Notes under the pieces: model-generated
The model's database searches: none
What the model saw: the letters and a program-made list of their open reading frames with translations, nothing else
Told to the model about the DNA's origin: nothing
NCBI GenBank assembly: GCA_947625935.1
Contig: CANQQE010000012.1
Coordinates: 1 to 64,000, forward strand
DNA: 64,000 bases
DNA from: an uncultured Muribaculaceae bacterium
GTDB taxonomy: Bacteria; Bacteroidota; Bacteroidia; Bacteroidales; Muribaculaceae
Reading direction: 5' to 3'
Program-made: the position numbers and the translations under genes
In this document: positions 44,994 through 54,289 of the stretch, in pieces
Position numbering within the stretch: position 1 is the first letter of the stretch
Layout of the letters: each line of letters starts with the position of its first letter

Positions 44994-45976
44994 TGATTAT
45001 CCAAAGATGTGTGCTGGGTTTGATACTGATGTTTGTTTGTACCGACGCGTTTGCCGAGACTTTCAATCGTTTCATCGACGGCGACACTATTGCGCCGGGG
45101 GATGGATTGTCGCTTGATATGCGAGCCGGGCTTGCCTTGGCGGTGGTGGAGGTACGCGGTTCTGTAAGAGACAATAAGGAAGGCTATGGTTTGTCTAAGG
45201 CATGGTGGGGGATTGGTTGGCGTAACAATGCTTCCGATAGCCTGACGGTAAAAGTTGGATGGGGCAACACCTCATATGCAACTGATTACGACGTGCGTTA
45301 TATGCGGTTGACCGTAGAGCGTAATGATTCGTTGCTGTGGTCATCCGAGATTGACAAAGGGGTCGATTTGGCGAATGGTGACAATTCCCTTTCCCTCCTT
45401 TTCACCTCAGACGGGATGCTTGGCATAGACATCGGAGAGCGTTATCTCGACAATGTGGCGTCCGGCATACGAGCCGGTGGGTTCCCGTGCGGTCGGGTGT
45501 CAGTTTCGGGAAGTGATAAATTCAGTATGACGAGGGCTATTATAAGGGAAGATATCGACCCGAGACCAATGTTGACCACCGATTGGTCTGTCGATTCCCT
45601 GCTTGATTATATAGCGTTGTCCAATGACCCTTTAGAAACCGTTTGGGAATATCTTGATCGGGATAACGATACCTCGCTCGCTGTCATGGGCGGCCGCTAT
45701 ATTCTGGCAACGGTTAAAAATGGTCATGGCTACGACATTATTTATCTTGGCGGTGCGGTCACAATGTCCCGCTTGTGGGAACCGGGCATGAGGAAAGGAA
45801 CGCTTACCCCTACTATATTTGTTAATGATTTCAACCTCGTGTGGTATGATTCCCTTATGGACCGAATGGGTCGGGATGACGAAATAAGTGCCTCGGTGAC
45901 CGACAACAGCATTCTGACACTACGTTTCCCACTCCTGTCAACCCAATTAAGATTCTCCAGAAAATTGTTGCGATAA
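44990..45976 (+). CDS. Unknown secreted protein
   Basis: The 328-residue product has a clear signal peptide (about 1-22, VCTDAFAE) and then a beta-rich sequence with many Trp, Asp and Gly residues. Examples are KAWWGIGWRNNASDSLTVKVGWGN and LDIGERYL-like stretches. I cannot place it in a family; a jelly-roll or lectin-like fold is possible. No lipobox or C-terminal sorting tail is evident. It is the last gene of the coupled S9-membrane protein-miaA run. It is convergent with the PepSY-like gene, with only 13 bases between, and no strong terminator is visible. Confidence 0.65.
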   Translation: MMIIQRCVLGLILMFVCTDAFAETFNRFIDGDTIAPGDGLSLDMRAGLALAVVEVRGSVRDNKEGYGLSKAWWGIGWRNNASDSLTVKVGWGNTSYATDYDVRYMRLTVERNDSLLWSSEIDKGVDLANGDNSLSLLFTSDGMLGIDIGERYLDNVASGIRAGGFPCGRVSVSGSDKFSMTRAIIREDIDPRPMLTTDWSVDSLLDYIALSNDPLETVWEYLDRDNDTSLAVMGGRYILATVKNGHGYDIIYLGGAVTMSRLWEPGMRKGTLTPTIFVNDFNLVWYDSLMDRMGRDDEISASVTDNSILTLRFPLLSTQLRFSRKLLR

Positions 45977-45989
45977 ATAGATTTTTTTA

Positions 45990-46490
45990 TCAGAGTGCCG
46001 AGTGTATCTCTCCTGTCGCGATAGTGTAGGTCAGTGCCGAATCAAAAAGTCCCACCTCATATTGGCGTGCGTCACGATCGAGACGATAGACCGAATTTAG
46101 GCTTTCTGTTTCCTCAAGATACTGATATAATGTGGGCGGCAGTTCGTCAAAAAGCAAAACTTGTGGCAATGTTGCACCTTCACCGTCTATTGAGCTCCAG
46201 GCATATGAACTGTCAAATATCATTGACGGGCCGTTATTGATTTTAACATAATACTGCCCGTTGTTTTCCGAATAGCTCTCCACCGACGATGACGGGAAAT
46301 ATTCTGTTACGAAATTGGCTATTGACGACGGTAAATCGCCCCATTTGCTGTCATTGCAGCCGGTCAAGGGCGTTATTATAGCGATGATTGTTAATAACGC
46401 ATATGTTAAAGCCTTGACAGATAGTTTCTTGTTAGCATCAACATTTAATAGTGAATTTCTCATTCTCTTATCATTTACCGTTTCCATCAA
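45990..46490 (-). CDS. PepSY-like lipoprotein
   Basis: The predicted product has up to 166 residues; a start at the internal Met (46463) would give a more typical lipoprotein signal. A hydrophobic segment ends in LTGC followed by Asn, a good lipobox. The mature part resembles PepSY-like/DUF2874 proteins: a WGDLPSSIANFVTEYFPSSSV helix with YYVKINNG and SMIFDSSYAWSSIDG strands, repeated in weaker form. Such proteins are periplasmic and of unknown function. It is monocistronic, convergent with the unknown secreted protein gene. Confidence 0.6.
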   Translation of the reverse strand: MMETVNDKRMRNSLLNVDANKKLSVKALTYALLTIIAIITPLTGCNDSKWGDLPSSIANFVTEYFPSSSVESYSENNGQYYVKINNGPSMIFDSSYAWSSIDGEGATLPQVLLFDELPPTLYQYLEETESLNSVYRLDRDARQYEVGLFDSALTYTIATGEIHSAL

Positions 46491-46556
46491 TTAAAAATAT
46501 CATTCTGATTCTTTAACAATTGACAGGCGGTTGTTGTTCATGCCCATGTTAATCAA

Positions 46557-46588
46557 AATGGCCGGTCTTGCAGTTGAGACCGGCCATT
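46557..46588 (-). terminator. Terminator of the amidase gene
   Basis: A perfect 12-bp GC-rich stem (46557-46568 with 46577-46588, loop TGCAGTTG) lies 42 bases past the amidase stop on the minus strand. The following tail TTGATTAAC is only moderately T-rich. Confidence 0.7.
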
Positions 46589-46630
46589 GCGTTGAAACAG
46601 TTTTTTATCTCAGTTGAGTTTCTGAGCTTG

Positions 46631-49192
46631 CTATCTTACGAATTTAAGAACAGAATTGCCTGAAGCCGTTGTCACTTTTGCTGCGTATACGCCTTGCGGG
46701 AGTTGTGCCGCGCTAAGGGTATGGCCGTTGCCTTGAGCTACTTTCTGGCCTGCCATGTCATACACCTCTATCACTGCCGATGATTGGGCGTTGACAATTA
46801 TTGAAATCCCGTCATACGAGATTTTGACATCTGATTCTGCGGCGGTTACATTCTCGACTCCGCTCGACGGGATTACTATATCGCTGATTTTGGCTGTTCG
46901 CTCGAAGTTTTCGTTATCCCACAGTCCATAGCCCAGCTCGTCAAAGTTGATTGCGCCATCCCATTCCTGATAGGGCAGTTCCTCGTCATCGGGATCAATA
47001 TCTTCATGCACCATGAAGAAACTGTCAAAGTAAGCCGGGGTTCCGAGATTATCAGAGCCGGTGAATGATTCCCAGTTGTCGTTTTCCAGATCCCAGTAGA
47101 GCAGACGCCATCCCCTGAAATCGAGAGTCATCTCAGGATTGCGGTATTTTATTCCGCCCGATTTGCTGTTGCAGCGTAAGCGGATGCCTATGGTGTTGTT
47201 CGACGCGTCGCCGTAAACCCATGCTGTCACTACCGATTTCATGTCGGTAATCGGGAGGTTCAGGCCATCTTTCCAATACTCGCGTATGTTCCATAGCGGG
47301 GTGGCGGCGCCCATGTCAAAGACATAAGTCATCTTCATTGACCCCGGGTCTCCCTTCTTGTGGCTGAGTGTGCTCGATTCAAGTTTCGAGTCATCGATTA
47401 TGATGCCTTTTGTCGAGCCTGAGCCGCCGGGTGCCCACCAAGAGCCGGTGGTGTTGCAGTCCCACATTGTGGTGTAGTTCGTCTGGGCGCGGTATTCCGA
47501 TAGGAATCTGAAGTAAAGGTTGTCGGCTACGTTTCCGGCAAGGTCGGCCAGACCGGCGTGTATGGTCACGAGAAACGCTTTGTCGAGCGGGAGGTCTTCA
47601 TCGAGGTAATATTGGATTACCGACCGGCCGCGTACCACTGCATGGGTCAGTGTGCCTGCATATGTATTTCCGGCGGCGTCTGTCACGGTCAGGCAATCGG
47701 CGTTTTTGTCATCATTCCAGTTAAGTTCTTCGTTAAATTCCACCCCGATTACAGGTCGATGGGTGTAGACTGCTTCTCCGTCAATCGCAGGATAGGAGTT
47801 AGTGATGTAGGGAGCCTCATAGTCTGGTTCGGCCATTGTGAAAGTCAATTTATAATCGCCGCCTTCTGTGCCGTCGCCGTCACCGTCGAGTTTTTGTCCT
47901 GTCAGGGAGTTTTTGGCGATGTCGCCGTTGATTGTTATGGTATAATCCCATAATGGTTCAAGTTTGGATAAATCGACAGTTAACGTGTAGTCGTTGTCCC
48001 ATGACAGGGTCACATCCCCGCTGTTATTGATTGTGAAGGCGTTCTCGACCGATTCGCGATCCATGTTGCGCGAGAAAGTTATTTTCAACGGATAGACCGG
48101 CGACACAGCTTCAAGATTGTCAAGCGAGATTGCGTCGATTTTCGCCGGGGCGATGTTAGTCATCTCCACATCGAGGTACGTCACATAATCGGCTGTCGTT
48201 TCACCGCCCCCTTTTATTGTGGCTTGTGTGGTTATGGGTTCAAACCCCTCACACTCAAATTTCACATCTACTGTCTCGCCCGGGGTGAATCCCTCGAAAT
48301 AGTAGAAACCGTTATGAATCAGATTGGGATTGTTTGTGTAGGGTTTGAATGTCGATTCCCATGTATCGGTAGTGTAGCTGCGTTCGCCGACGGTGACCTT
48401 CGCTCCGTTTATTGGTTGCTGGTTCTCGGAGTTGCGTATGACCCCTGTCAGGGTTGTGGTGACCGGACGGTCCAGTCCTCGGTATTGGAGCAATGAATGG
48501 AAGGCGGCCAATGCCTCAAGACGTTTATAGTCGTCGTTTATGTTGCGTTGCTGTTGTTCGGCTATGGTGTGGTAACCGCCTTCGCTTAACAGTGACGGCA
48601 TGGTTGAGCGTCTGTTGACCGACAGATACGGATATTGGTTGGTATGGGTTTGCGGCCCTCGGTCATAGAAACAGCGGTCGTGCCAGTTTCCGCGAGAGCC
48701 TACTTTCATCACACCCTTGAGGTTCGGTTCGAGAAATTCACCGTAAGCCTTACCTCCATTGGGGATCTTCTCGATTTCAACGCCATTTTTGCGCCAGCCG
48801 CCAAACAGTGTGACAATCGTGTTCTCGGTTGCGCCTGCGTCAGAGTGTATTGAGTAATAGAAATCCGCTCCCCATGCGTTGGCCATATCGCTGCGCTCTT
48901 CAAGCGACACGGTTTCATTGTCGGTGTAGCGGCATAGTTTGATATTTTCGGGGTTAACATCCGTGTAGGTTGTCAGATATTCCTGTATCGCGAGTGCCAC
49001 GCGCAGAGTTTTCTGAGCCTCGGAATAGCCCCACATTCCTTGATTCTCTCGTCCAGAGTGGCCCGGGTCGATAAAAAGTTTGAAATCACCCCATCCGTTG
49101 ACTTCGGCTGCGATGACATTCGTCGGCAAAGTCATTGCTGCCATTGCGGCTGCTATCGCGCCGCGGCTTATTATAGTGGCTATTTTTTTCAT
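46631..49192 (-). CDS. Secreted N-acetylmuramoyl-L-alanine amidase with Ig-like domains and sorting tail
   Basis: The 853-residue exported protein should cleave the amide bond between muramic acid and the stem peptide. After the signal peptide (about 1-29) comes an Amidase_3 zinc domain: His45 in FIDPGHSG, a Glu near 58, His in YYSIHSDAG, and Glu in LLSEGGYHT. Next is a carboxypeptidase-regulatory-like domain (about 245-340). Two Ig-like domains with KITFSRNMD and VIGVEFNEELNW (Big_5 type) follow, then a beta-rich region. The C-terminal stretch (about 785-853, with VIEVYDMAGQKVAQG and LPQGVYAAKV) resembles a type IX secretion sorting tail. It is 8 bases downstream of the TolB-like gene, so the two form an operon. 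Confidence 0.88.
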   Translation of the reverse strand: MKKIATIISRGAIAAAMAAMTLPTNVIAAEVNGWGDFKLFIDPGHSGRENQGMWGYSEAQKTLRVALAIQEYLTTYTDVNPENIKLCRYTDNETVSLEERSDMANAWGADFYYSIHSDAGATENTIVTLFGGWRKNGVEIEKIPNGGKAYGEFLEPNLKGVMKVGSRGNWHDRCFYDRGPQTHTNQYPYLSVNRRSTMPSLLSEGGYHTIAEQQQRNINDDYKRLEALAAFHSLLQYRGLDRPVTTTLTGVIRNSENQQPINGAKVTVGERSYTTDTWESTFKPYTNNPNLIHNGFYYFEGFTPGETVDVKFECEGFEPITTQATIKGGGETTADYVTYLDVEMTNIAPAKIDAISLDNLEAVSPVYPLKITFSRNMDRESVENAFTINNSGDVTLSWDNDYTLTVDLSKLEPLWDYTITINGDIAKNSLTGQKLDGDGDGTEGGDYKLTFTMAEPDYEAPYITNSYPAIDGEAVYTHRPVIGVEFNEELNWNDDKNADCLTVTDAAGNTYAGTLTHAVVRGRSVIQYYLDEDLPLDKAFLVTIHAGLADLAGNVADNLYFRFLSEYRAQTNYTTMWDCNTTGSWWAPGGSGSTKGIIIDDSKLESSTLSHKKGDPGSMKMTYVFDMGAATPLWNIREYWKDGLNLPITDMKSVVTAWVYGDASNNTIGIRLRCNSKSGGIKYRNPEMTLDFRGWRLLYWDLENDNWESFTGSDNLGTPAYFDSFFMVHEDIDPDDEELPYQEWDGAINFDELGYGLWDNENFERTAKISDIVIPSSGVENVTAAESDVKISYDGISIIVNAQSSAVIEVYDMAGQKVAQGNGHTLSAAQLPQGVYAAKVTTASGNSVLKFVR

Positions 49193-49200
49193 GGCGTGGT

Positions 49201-50037
49201 TTAATATTTGAGGTTAATGACATAGATACAGGCGTCGATGGCGTTTTCAAAAGCCACTCTTTTGCCGTCGGGTGAAACTGCCGGTGTCAATGGTATGACA
49301 TCCGTGGAGCCGGTAAGAAGGTTCTCATGCCGGGTTTCGATGTCGATTGCGTATATGTCTGATGAGGTGAAACGCTGTCCGTCATCTTTGACTCTGGTGA
49401 CAATAAGCGATTTGCTGTCGGGTAACCAGGCGGGATGTGAGCCCGGGCATACCCGTGTCAGACCGCTTCCGTCGGCATTGATGACCATTACACCTTTTCC
49501 GGGAATCTGGAAAGCCACCTTGCGGCCGTCGGGAGATAGGGCCGGGTTGATTACCATCAGGCCGGCATAAGTTTTGAGTGCTGCGATTTTTTCGGTGGCG
49601 CCGGCTGCGTCATTAGCCATGATGTCATAGACTGTGTTGGATGTAGACCATGATGGAACCGAACGCGATGTTTTGACTGTTGAAACTTTGCCGTCAGCAA
49701 CATTCCACGCTTTCATCTCTCTCTTGACCGAGCTGCCGTTAATTGCCACGCAACGGCCCATTATCTGTTTCCCGTCAACGCTCCATGCCATTTTATACCC
49801 GGCACCGCGGTCTGATGTCAGTTCTGTCAATGCCGTCCCGTCGGCGTTGGCTACGAGGATGCCTGTGTAATTGTCGGTGGTGACTGCTATTTTGTCCCCT
49901 GACGGTGACCACACTGGGGCCATTAGCCCGCTTTTGCACTCGATTAATTTCTGAGGTTGTGACGCTGACCGGGGTTGGGCTGATGCCAATAAGCCCGACA
50001 AGCATATTGCCATAACCGTCAATAGATGCTTTTTCAT
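49201..50037 (-). CDS. TolB-like beta-propeller protein, exported
   Basis: The 278-residue protein has a signal peptide (about 1-20, GLLASAQ). WD40-like/PD40 propeller blades follow, each with the SPxGxKxA signature (WSPSGDKIAVT, SPDGRKVAFQ, SPDGKRVAFE). Unlike TolB itself it lacks the N-terminal TolB domain. It probably acts in the periplasm as a binding scaffold. It is the first gene of the pair with the secreted amidase. No Tol-Pal genes lie in the window. Confidence 0.82.
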   Translation of the reverse strand: MKKHLLTVMAICLSGLLASAQPRSASQPQKLIECKSGLMAPVWSPSGDKIAVTTDNYTGILVANADGTALTELTSDRGAGYKMAWSVDGKQIMGRCVAINGSSVKREMKAWNVADGKVSTVKTSRSVPSWSTSNTVYDIMANDAAGATEKIAALKTYAGLMVINPALSPDGRKVAFQIPGKGVMVINADGSGLTRVCPGSHPAWLPDSKSLIVTRVKDDGQRFTSSDIYAIDIETRHENLLTGSTDVIPLTPAVSPDGKRVAFENAIDACIYVINLKY

Positions 50038-50211
50038 GCGATAATTGGTAATTAGGGTTAGTTAGTGCTGTAAATGTAATGAAAATTTGTCATTGATTTC
50101 TAAAATGGGTTAAACTTTCACTGATATTTATATATTTTTACACATTTCCCCCGTGAAATTTACCCTTTGTGGACGCATAATCTGATGTAGCTGTAAACAC
50201 ATAGGGATATA

Positions 50212-50238
50212 GCGGAGACCTTGGAATCGGGTCTCCGC
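50212..50238 (-). terminator. Hairpin downstream of the DUF1846 gene
   Basis: A 9-bp GC-rich stem (50212-50220 with 50230-50238, 9-base loop) lies 25 bases past the DUF1846 stop on the minus strand. The tail is TATATCC, so the terminator is weak or rho-assisted. Confidence 0.55.
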
Positions 50239-50262
50239 CTGTTTTATTTGACTTTTATCGGT

Positions 50263-51729
50263 TTATTTTTGCTTTTTGGCAGGGTCGCAGGTCAAGCCGA
50301 CACCGAGCTTCTTGAAAATTTTATGATCGACTTCTCCGAGCATCACGGTCGAGTGCATCTGGCATCCATACAGTTCCGGCAACTTCTCAAGCGCGCGTCG
50401 GCAGTTCTCGTCGTGTGTGCTGAGCACCGAAAGTGCCACGAGCACCTCATCGGTGTGCAGGCGCGGGTTGTGGCTCCTCAGATATTCCGTTTTGGTGTGT
50501 TGTATCGGTTCAATCATTTCCTGTGGTATGAGTTTCAAACCATGGTCAATGTTTGCGAGATGTTTCACGGCGTTCAGGATCAAAGCCGCGCTCGGTCCGA
50601 GCAATGCGCTTGATTCGGCTGTTATGATAGTGCCGTCGGCCAGCTCGATAGCCGAGCAGGGGAGACCGCTTTTTTCGGCGCGGTCTTTGGCGGCCTTGAT
50701 CGGACGGCGGTATGAGGTGTCGATTTTAGCCTGTTTGAACAGAAGTGCGATCTTGTTGACCTCGCTGTCGTTGCCTTCTCCTTGGGCAAGGCGGTTTAGA
50801 GCGGTGTAGTAGCGGCGTATGATTTCGTTCTTCGATGCGTCACAGCACACCTCGTCATCGTCGATACAGAATCCCACCATGTTTACCCCCATATCGGTAG
50901 GCGATTTATATGGGTTCTCTCCATAGATTCCTTCAAACAGGGCGTTAAGCACCGGGTATATCTCTATGTCGCGGTTGTAGTTGATAGCTGTCTTTCCGTA
51001 TGCTTCGAGGTGGAACGGGTCGATCATGTTGACATCGTTGAGGTCGGCTGTCGCTGCCTCATACGCTATGTTGACCGGGTGCTTCAGCGGGAGGCTCCAA
51101 ACAGGGAATGTCTCAAATTTGGCGTAGCCGGCTTCGACACCGCGTTTATGCTCGTTGTAGAGCTGGCTCAGACACACTGCCATCTTGCCGCTGCCGGGGC
51201 CGGGGGCCGTGACGATGACGAGTGGACGCGTGGTCTTGATGTAGTCGTTGTGACCGAAACCTTCATCCGAGGCGATGAGACCTACGTTGGTGGGATAGCC
51301 TTCTATTGTGTAGTGATAGTAGGTAGTGATACCCATACGTTCAAGACGCCGCCGAAATGAATCCGCACTGATTTGCCCGTTATAGTGGGTGATAACTACC
51401 GAGCTGACAAGGAATCCGCGGTTTTGAAACTCACTCCGCAGCCTCAGGACATCCATGTCGTAAGTGATGCCGAGGTCATTGCGCACCTTGTTCTTTTCTA
51501 TGTCGAGCGCGCTGATCACTATCACTATTTCGGCGTGGTCGCGCAACTGCGACAGCATCCTCAGTTTGCTGTCGGGCTGAAAACCCGGTAACACTCTGCT
51601 GGCGTGGTGGTCATCAAATAGTTTGCCACCTAACTCAAGATATAACTTATTGCCAAACTGCGCAATGCGCTCCTTGATGTGTTCCGACTGAATCCTTAGA
51701 TATTTGTCGTTGTCAAATCCGTATTTCAT
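50263..51729 (-). CDS. DUF1846 protein
   Basis: The 488-residue cytoplasmic protein is a member of the DUF1846 family, with the typical N-terminus GFDNDKYLRIQSEHI, LELGGKLFDDHHASRVLPGF and ITAPGPGSGKMAVCLSQLY. The last is a P-loop-like GxGxGK sequence that suggests nucleotide binding. Structures of relatives are known to me but not a proven reaction. The start is fixed by the conserved N-terminus. A -7 box with a matching -33 lies only about 10 bases before the ATG. It is transcribed alone. Confidence 0.9.
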   Translation of the reverse strand: MKYGFDNDKYLRIQSEHIKERIAQFGNKLYLELGGKLFDDHHASRVLPGFQPDSKLRMLSQLRDHAEIVIVISALDIEKNKVRNDLGITYDMDVLRLRSEFQNRGFLVSSVVITHYNGQISADSFRRRLERMGITTYYHYTIEGYPTNVGLIASDEGFGHNDYIKTTRPLVIVTAPGPGSGKMAVCLSQLYNEHKRGVEAGYAKFETFPVWSLPLKHPVNIAYEAATADLNDVNMIDPFHLEAYGKTAINYNRDIEIYPVLNALFEGIYGENPYKSPTDMGVNMVGFCIDDDEVCCDASKNEIIRRYYTALNRLAQGEGNDSEVNKIALLFKQAKIDTSYRRPIKAAKDRAEKSGLPCSAIELADGTIITAESSALLGPSAALILNAVKHLANIDHGLKLIPQEMIEPIQHTKTEYLRSHNPRLHTDEVLVALSVLSTHDENCRRALEKLPELYGCQMHSTVMLGEVDHKIFKKLGVGLTCDPAKKQK

Positions 51730-51738
51730 AACGGATTA

Positions 51739-51769
51739 CAAAGTTAGCGTGTTTCTTCGGTTCTCGCAA
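51739..51769 (-). promoter_or_regulatory. DUF1846 promoter (-33 TTG, 20-bp spacer, -7 TAACTTTG)
   Basis: On the minus strand TTG (51769-51767) is followed after 20 bases by TAACTTTG (51746-51739). Transcription would begin about 51733, only some four bases before the start codon, implying a leaderless or near-leaderless mRNA. Confidence 0.65.
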
Positions 51770-51799
51770 CCTTTGTAGTGATTTTGTGGTCAACAGAGT

Positions 51800-53395
51800 T
51801 TAGAATATCGACTTATATTTTTCGAGTAACGAGGCGAAGCGCGGCAAATCTCGCAGTGGGCCAACGTTGATGCGGGCATCGTCGTTGCGGTTCCAGTCAT
51901 GGGCATTGGCATAGCCGTTGGCGAGCGAACGTTCCATGCAGTCAAGGGCTTTGTCCGGCATTCCGGCTTGAGCGTAGAGGCAGGCTGCGTAGTAGTTGGC
52001 TAATCCGTCATGATCGTTATTTTCTTCCAATTGTTTCTCAATCCATTCTGTTGCTTCTGCCTGCTTGCCGGTGAACAGCAATGCGAAACCGCGCAATGAT
52101 TTGATTGATTCGTCATCGGGGTCAACCAAGTTGATTACCCTTTCATAAAAAGTTGACGCGTTTTCCGGCTTGTTTAAATAATTGTTGAGAATCCATCCTC
52201 TGATCATGTAGTAATAAGGTGTTTCGGCATCGTTTAATATCGCTTCTCCGATTGCGTCCGAGGCTTCTTGATAACGTTTGAGGTCAACTAACGCAAGTGC
52301 TTTCTGTGCGAGAGCTTCAGCATTGTCTGGTGATTTTGACAATGATTTCTCTGCTGCCTCGAGAGCTTCATCAGCTCTCCATTGGGCGCGGCGCACTTTT
52401 GCGAGGGTAACATAGTACGATGCGTTGTCCGCTGTCGATCCGATTGCGTATTCAATATCTGCCGATGCCTGTGCGTAGTTGCCGAGTGCATAGTAGCACT
52501 CGGCCATCGAGCGGTATAAACCGGGGTGGTCATACAGGTTCTCGTCAACGATGGTCTTGAAGTCATTTATCGCGGCTAAGTAACGGTAGTGGTTCATTGC
52601 TATGACGGCACGGATATAATAGAACATCCCGACACGGGGTGCCTGCCTGATTGCGTTGCTTAACCCGGTCATAACTGCCGTGTAGTCTTCGTCGCTCATG
52701 TTGACGAGTTCTCGCAATGCCTTGTTGTTGGTGTTGTCTGTACTGAGCGCGAGTATCAGGTCGTCAACTGCGCCGGTATTGTTACCCATCATGCGCCTCA
52801 CCGATGCCCTGCGTGTATAGACATCGCTTTGGGAAGGCGCCGTGGCTACCGCTTGGTCGGCGTATTCATTGGCGAGTCCGAGATTGTTTTCTTTGACGGC
52901 GCACCGGGCCATTCCGAACAGTCCCTCTAAGCTGCGGGCGTTAAGCCTGTACAGACGTTGGTAATCGAGTTTGGCGTCTCCATATTGACCAAGCTCATAC
53001 TCCACGTTGGCGCGTTGGTATAGCGTTACATAGTTGTCTGGATACAGGCGCAGGGCGGCGTTGAGGTCGTTGAGTGCCTCGCTTCTTTTGCCGGTGTTTT
53101 CATAAATGTTGGCTCTGAGGCAGAGGGCTTGAAAACGTATATCTTTTTCATTTTCGGGCGCGTGTTTCAATGCTTCGTCCACATCGTTCAATGCCCGCAG
53201 ATATTGATTGTATCTGTAGTATTCGTTTGCTCGTTTTAGATATGTTTCATAGTCTTGTGGATTCTCGTCAATCAGTTTCTGATAGGCGTTCATCATCGCC
53301 TGTGTCACTGGATTGAGTTGTGGGTTCTGCGCTGTCGCACCAATTGATAATGCGCTCAGCAATAATGCTATGATGACTTTTTTTATAGTTTTCAT
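51800..53395 (-). CDS. Tetratricopeptide-repeat protein, exported
   Basis: The 531-residue protein has a signal peptide (about 1-22, SIGATAQ) and roughly a dozen TPR motifs spread over the whole length. Blocks such as LKRANEYYRYNQYLRALNDV and LRANIYENTGKRSEALNDL show the alternating small and aromatic positions of TPRs. These form a superhelix for protein contacts, here in the periplasm. Family members act in many complexes, so no specific role can be given. It follows kdsA after 48 bases and may be the last gene of the leftward operon. Confidence 0.85.
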   Translation of the reverse strand: MKTIKKVIIALLLSALSIGATAQNPQLNPVTQAMMNAYQKLIDENPQDYETYLKRANEYYRYNQYLRALNDVDEALKHAPENEKDIRFQALCLRANIYENTGKRSEALNDLNAALRLYPDNYVTLYQRANVEYELGQYGDAKLDYQRLYRLNARSLEGLFGMARCAVKENNLGLANEYADQAVATAPSQSDVYTRRASVRRMMGNNTGAVDDLILALSTDNTNNKALRELVNMSDEDYTAVMTGLSNAIRQAPRVGMFYYIRAVIAMNHYRYLAAINDFKTIVDENLYDHPGLYRSMAECYYALGNYAQASADIEYAIGSTADNASYYVTLAKVRRAQWRADEALEAAEKSLSKSPDNAEALAQKALALVDLKRYQEASDAIGEAILNDAETPYYYMIRGWILNNYLNKPENASTFYERVINLVDPDDESIKSLRGFALLFTGKQAEATEWIEKQLEENNDHDGLANYYAACLYAQAGMPDKALDCMERSLANGYANAHDWNRNDDARINVGPLRDLPRFASLLEKYKSIF

Positions 53396-53443
53396 TTATG
53401 GTCGGTTGTAGGTTGTCTGTATCAATCGGATGGGCGTTTCGAT

Positions 53444-54277
53444 TTAGTCGCCGATTTTATTGATGGCCTGGCGCAAGATGGTTAGCCGTTCAAGCAGGGT
53501 GGGGAGTAATTCGAGTTTGAGCATATTGGCTCCGTCGCTTTTTGCTACCGCCGGATTCTGATGGGTTTCCATGAACAGTCCGTCAACGCCTGCGGCTATG
53601 CCGCATCGTGCCACCGTCTCTATCAGATCTGGACGCCCACCGGTGACTCCTGCTGATTGGTTTGGCTGTTGCAATGAGTGGGTCACGTCGAGAACCACAG
53701 GGCAACCGTTCTTTTTCATTTCTGGTATGCCGCGGTAATCGACAATGAGGTCTTGATAACCGAAAGTCGTGCCGCGCTCAGTGATGGCGACGGCTTCGTT
53801 CCCGGCGTCGCGTACCTTTTGCACTGCATGACGCATAGCCTCGGGCGACAGAAATTGACCTTTTTTTATATTGACCATTTTTCCGGTTTTCGCCGCTGCG
53901 ACAAGCAAATCGGTCTGGCGGCATAAAAATGCGGGAATCTGTAGTATATCGACATATTTTGCGGCTGTTTCGGCTTCATCTGCGGCGTGTATGTCGGTAA
54001 CCACTGGGATGCCGAACGTTTCTCTCACTTTTTTCAATATCTCAAGAGCCTCGATGTCGCCGATTCCCGTGAATGAATCAATTCGGGAACGGTTGGCCTT
54101 GCGATAGCTGCCTTTGAATACATATGGTATGCCGAGCCGTGAGGTTACTTCGACACATTTTGATGCGATGTCGAGTGCCATTTCCTCCCCTTCGATTACG
54201 CAGGGGCCGGCCAATAGGAAAAAATTGCCGTTTGGTGAATCAGAGAGATATTCTATTATGTTTGTATTATTATCCAT
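53444..54277 (-). CDS. kdsA: 3-deoxy-D-manno-octulosonate 8-phosphate synthase
   Basis: KdsA condenses phosphoenolpyruvate and arabinose 5-phosphate to KDO-8-phosphate for lipopolysaccharide. The 277-residue TIM barrel has AGPCVIEG, SYRKANRSRIDSFTG, TTFGYQDLIVDYRGIP, DVTHSLQQPN and ETHQNPAVAKSDGANM. Residue 26 is Cys, as in the metal-dependent class (Aquifex Cys11), whereas the E. coli enzyme has Asn26, to my knowledge. A metal-dependent enzyme is therefore predicted. It is 12 bases downstream of rsmE. Confidence 0.95.
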   Translation of the reverse strand: MDNNTNIIEYLSDSPNGNFFLLAGPCVIEGEEMALDIASKCVEVTSRLGIPYVFKGSYRKANRSRIDSFTGIGDIEALEILKKVRETFGIPVVTDIHAADEAETAAKYVDILQIPAFLCRQTDLLVAAAKTGKMVNIKKGQFLSPEAMRHAVQKVRDAGNEAVAITERGTTFGYQDLIVDYRGIPEMKKNGCPVVLDVTHSLQQPNQSAGVTGGRPDLIETVARCGIAAGVDGLFMETHQNPAVAKSDGANMLKLELLPTLLERLTILRQAINKIGD

Positions 54278-54289
54278 TATCTCCTTTAA

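Noticed and set aside
45972..45991. Terminator after the secreted unknown protein
   Set aside because: The possible stem is only six A-T-rich pairs and overlaps the coding end, so it is too weak to call.
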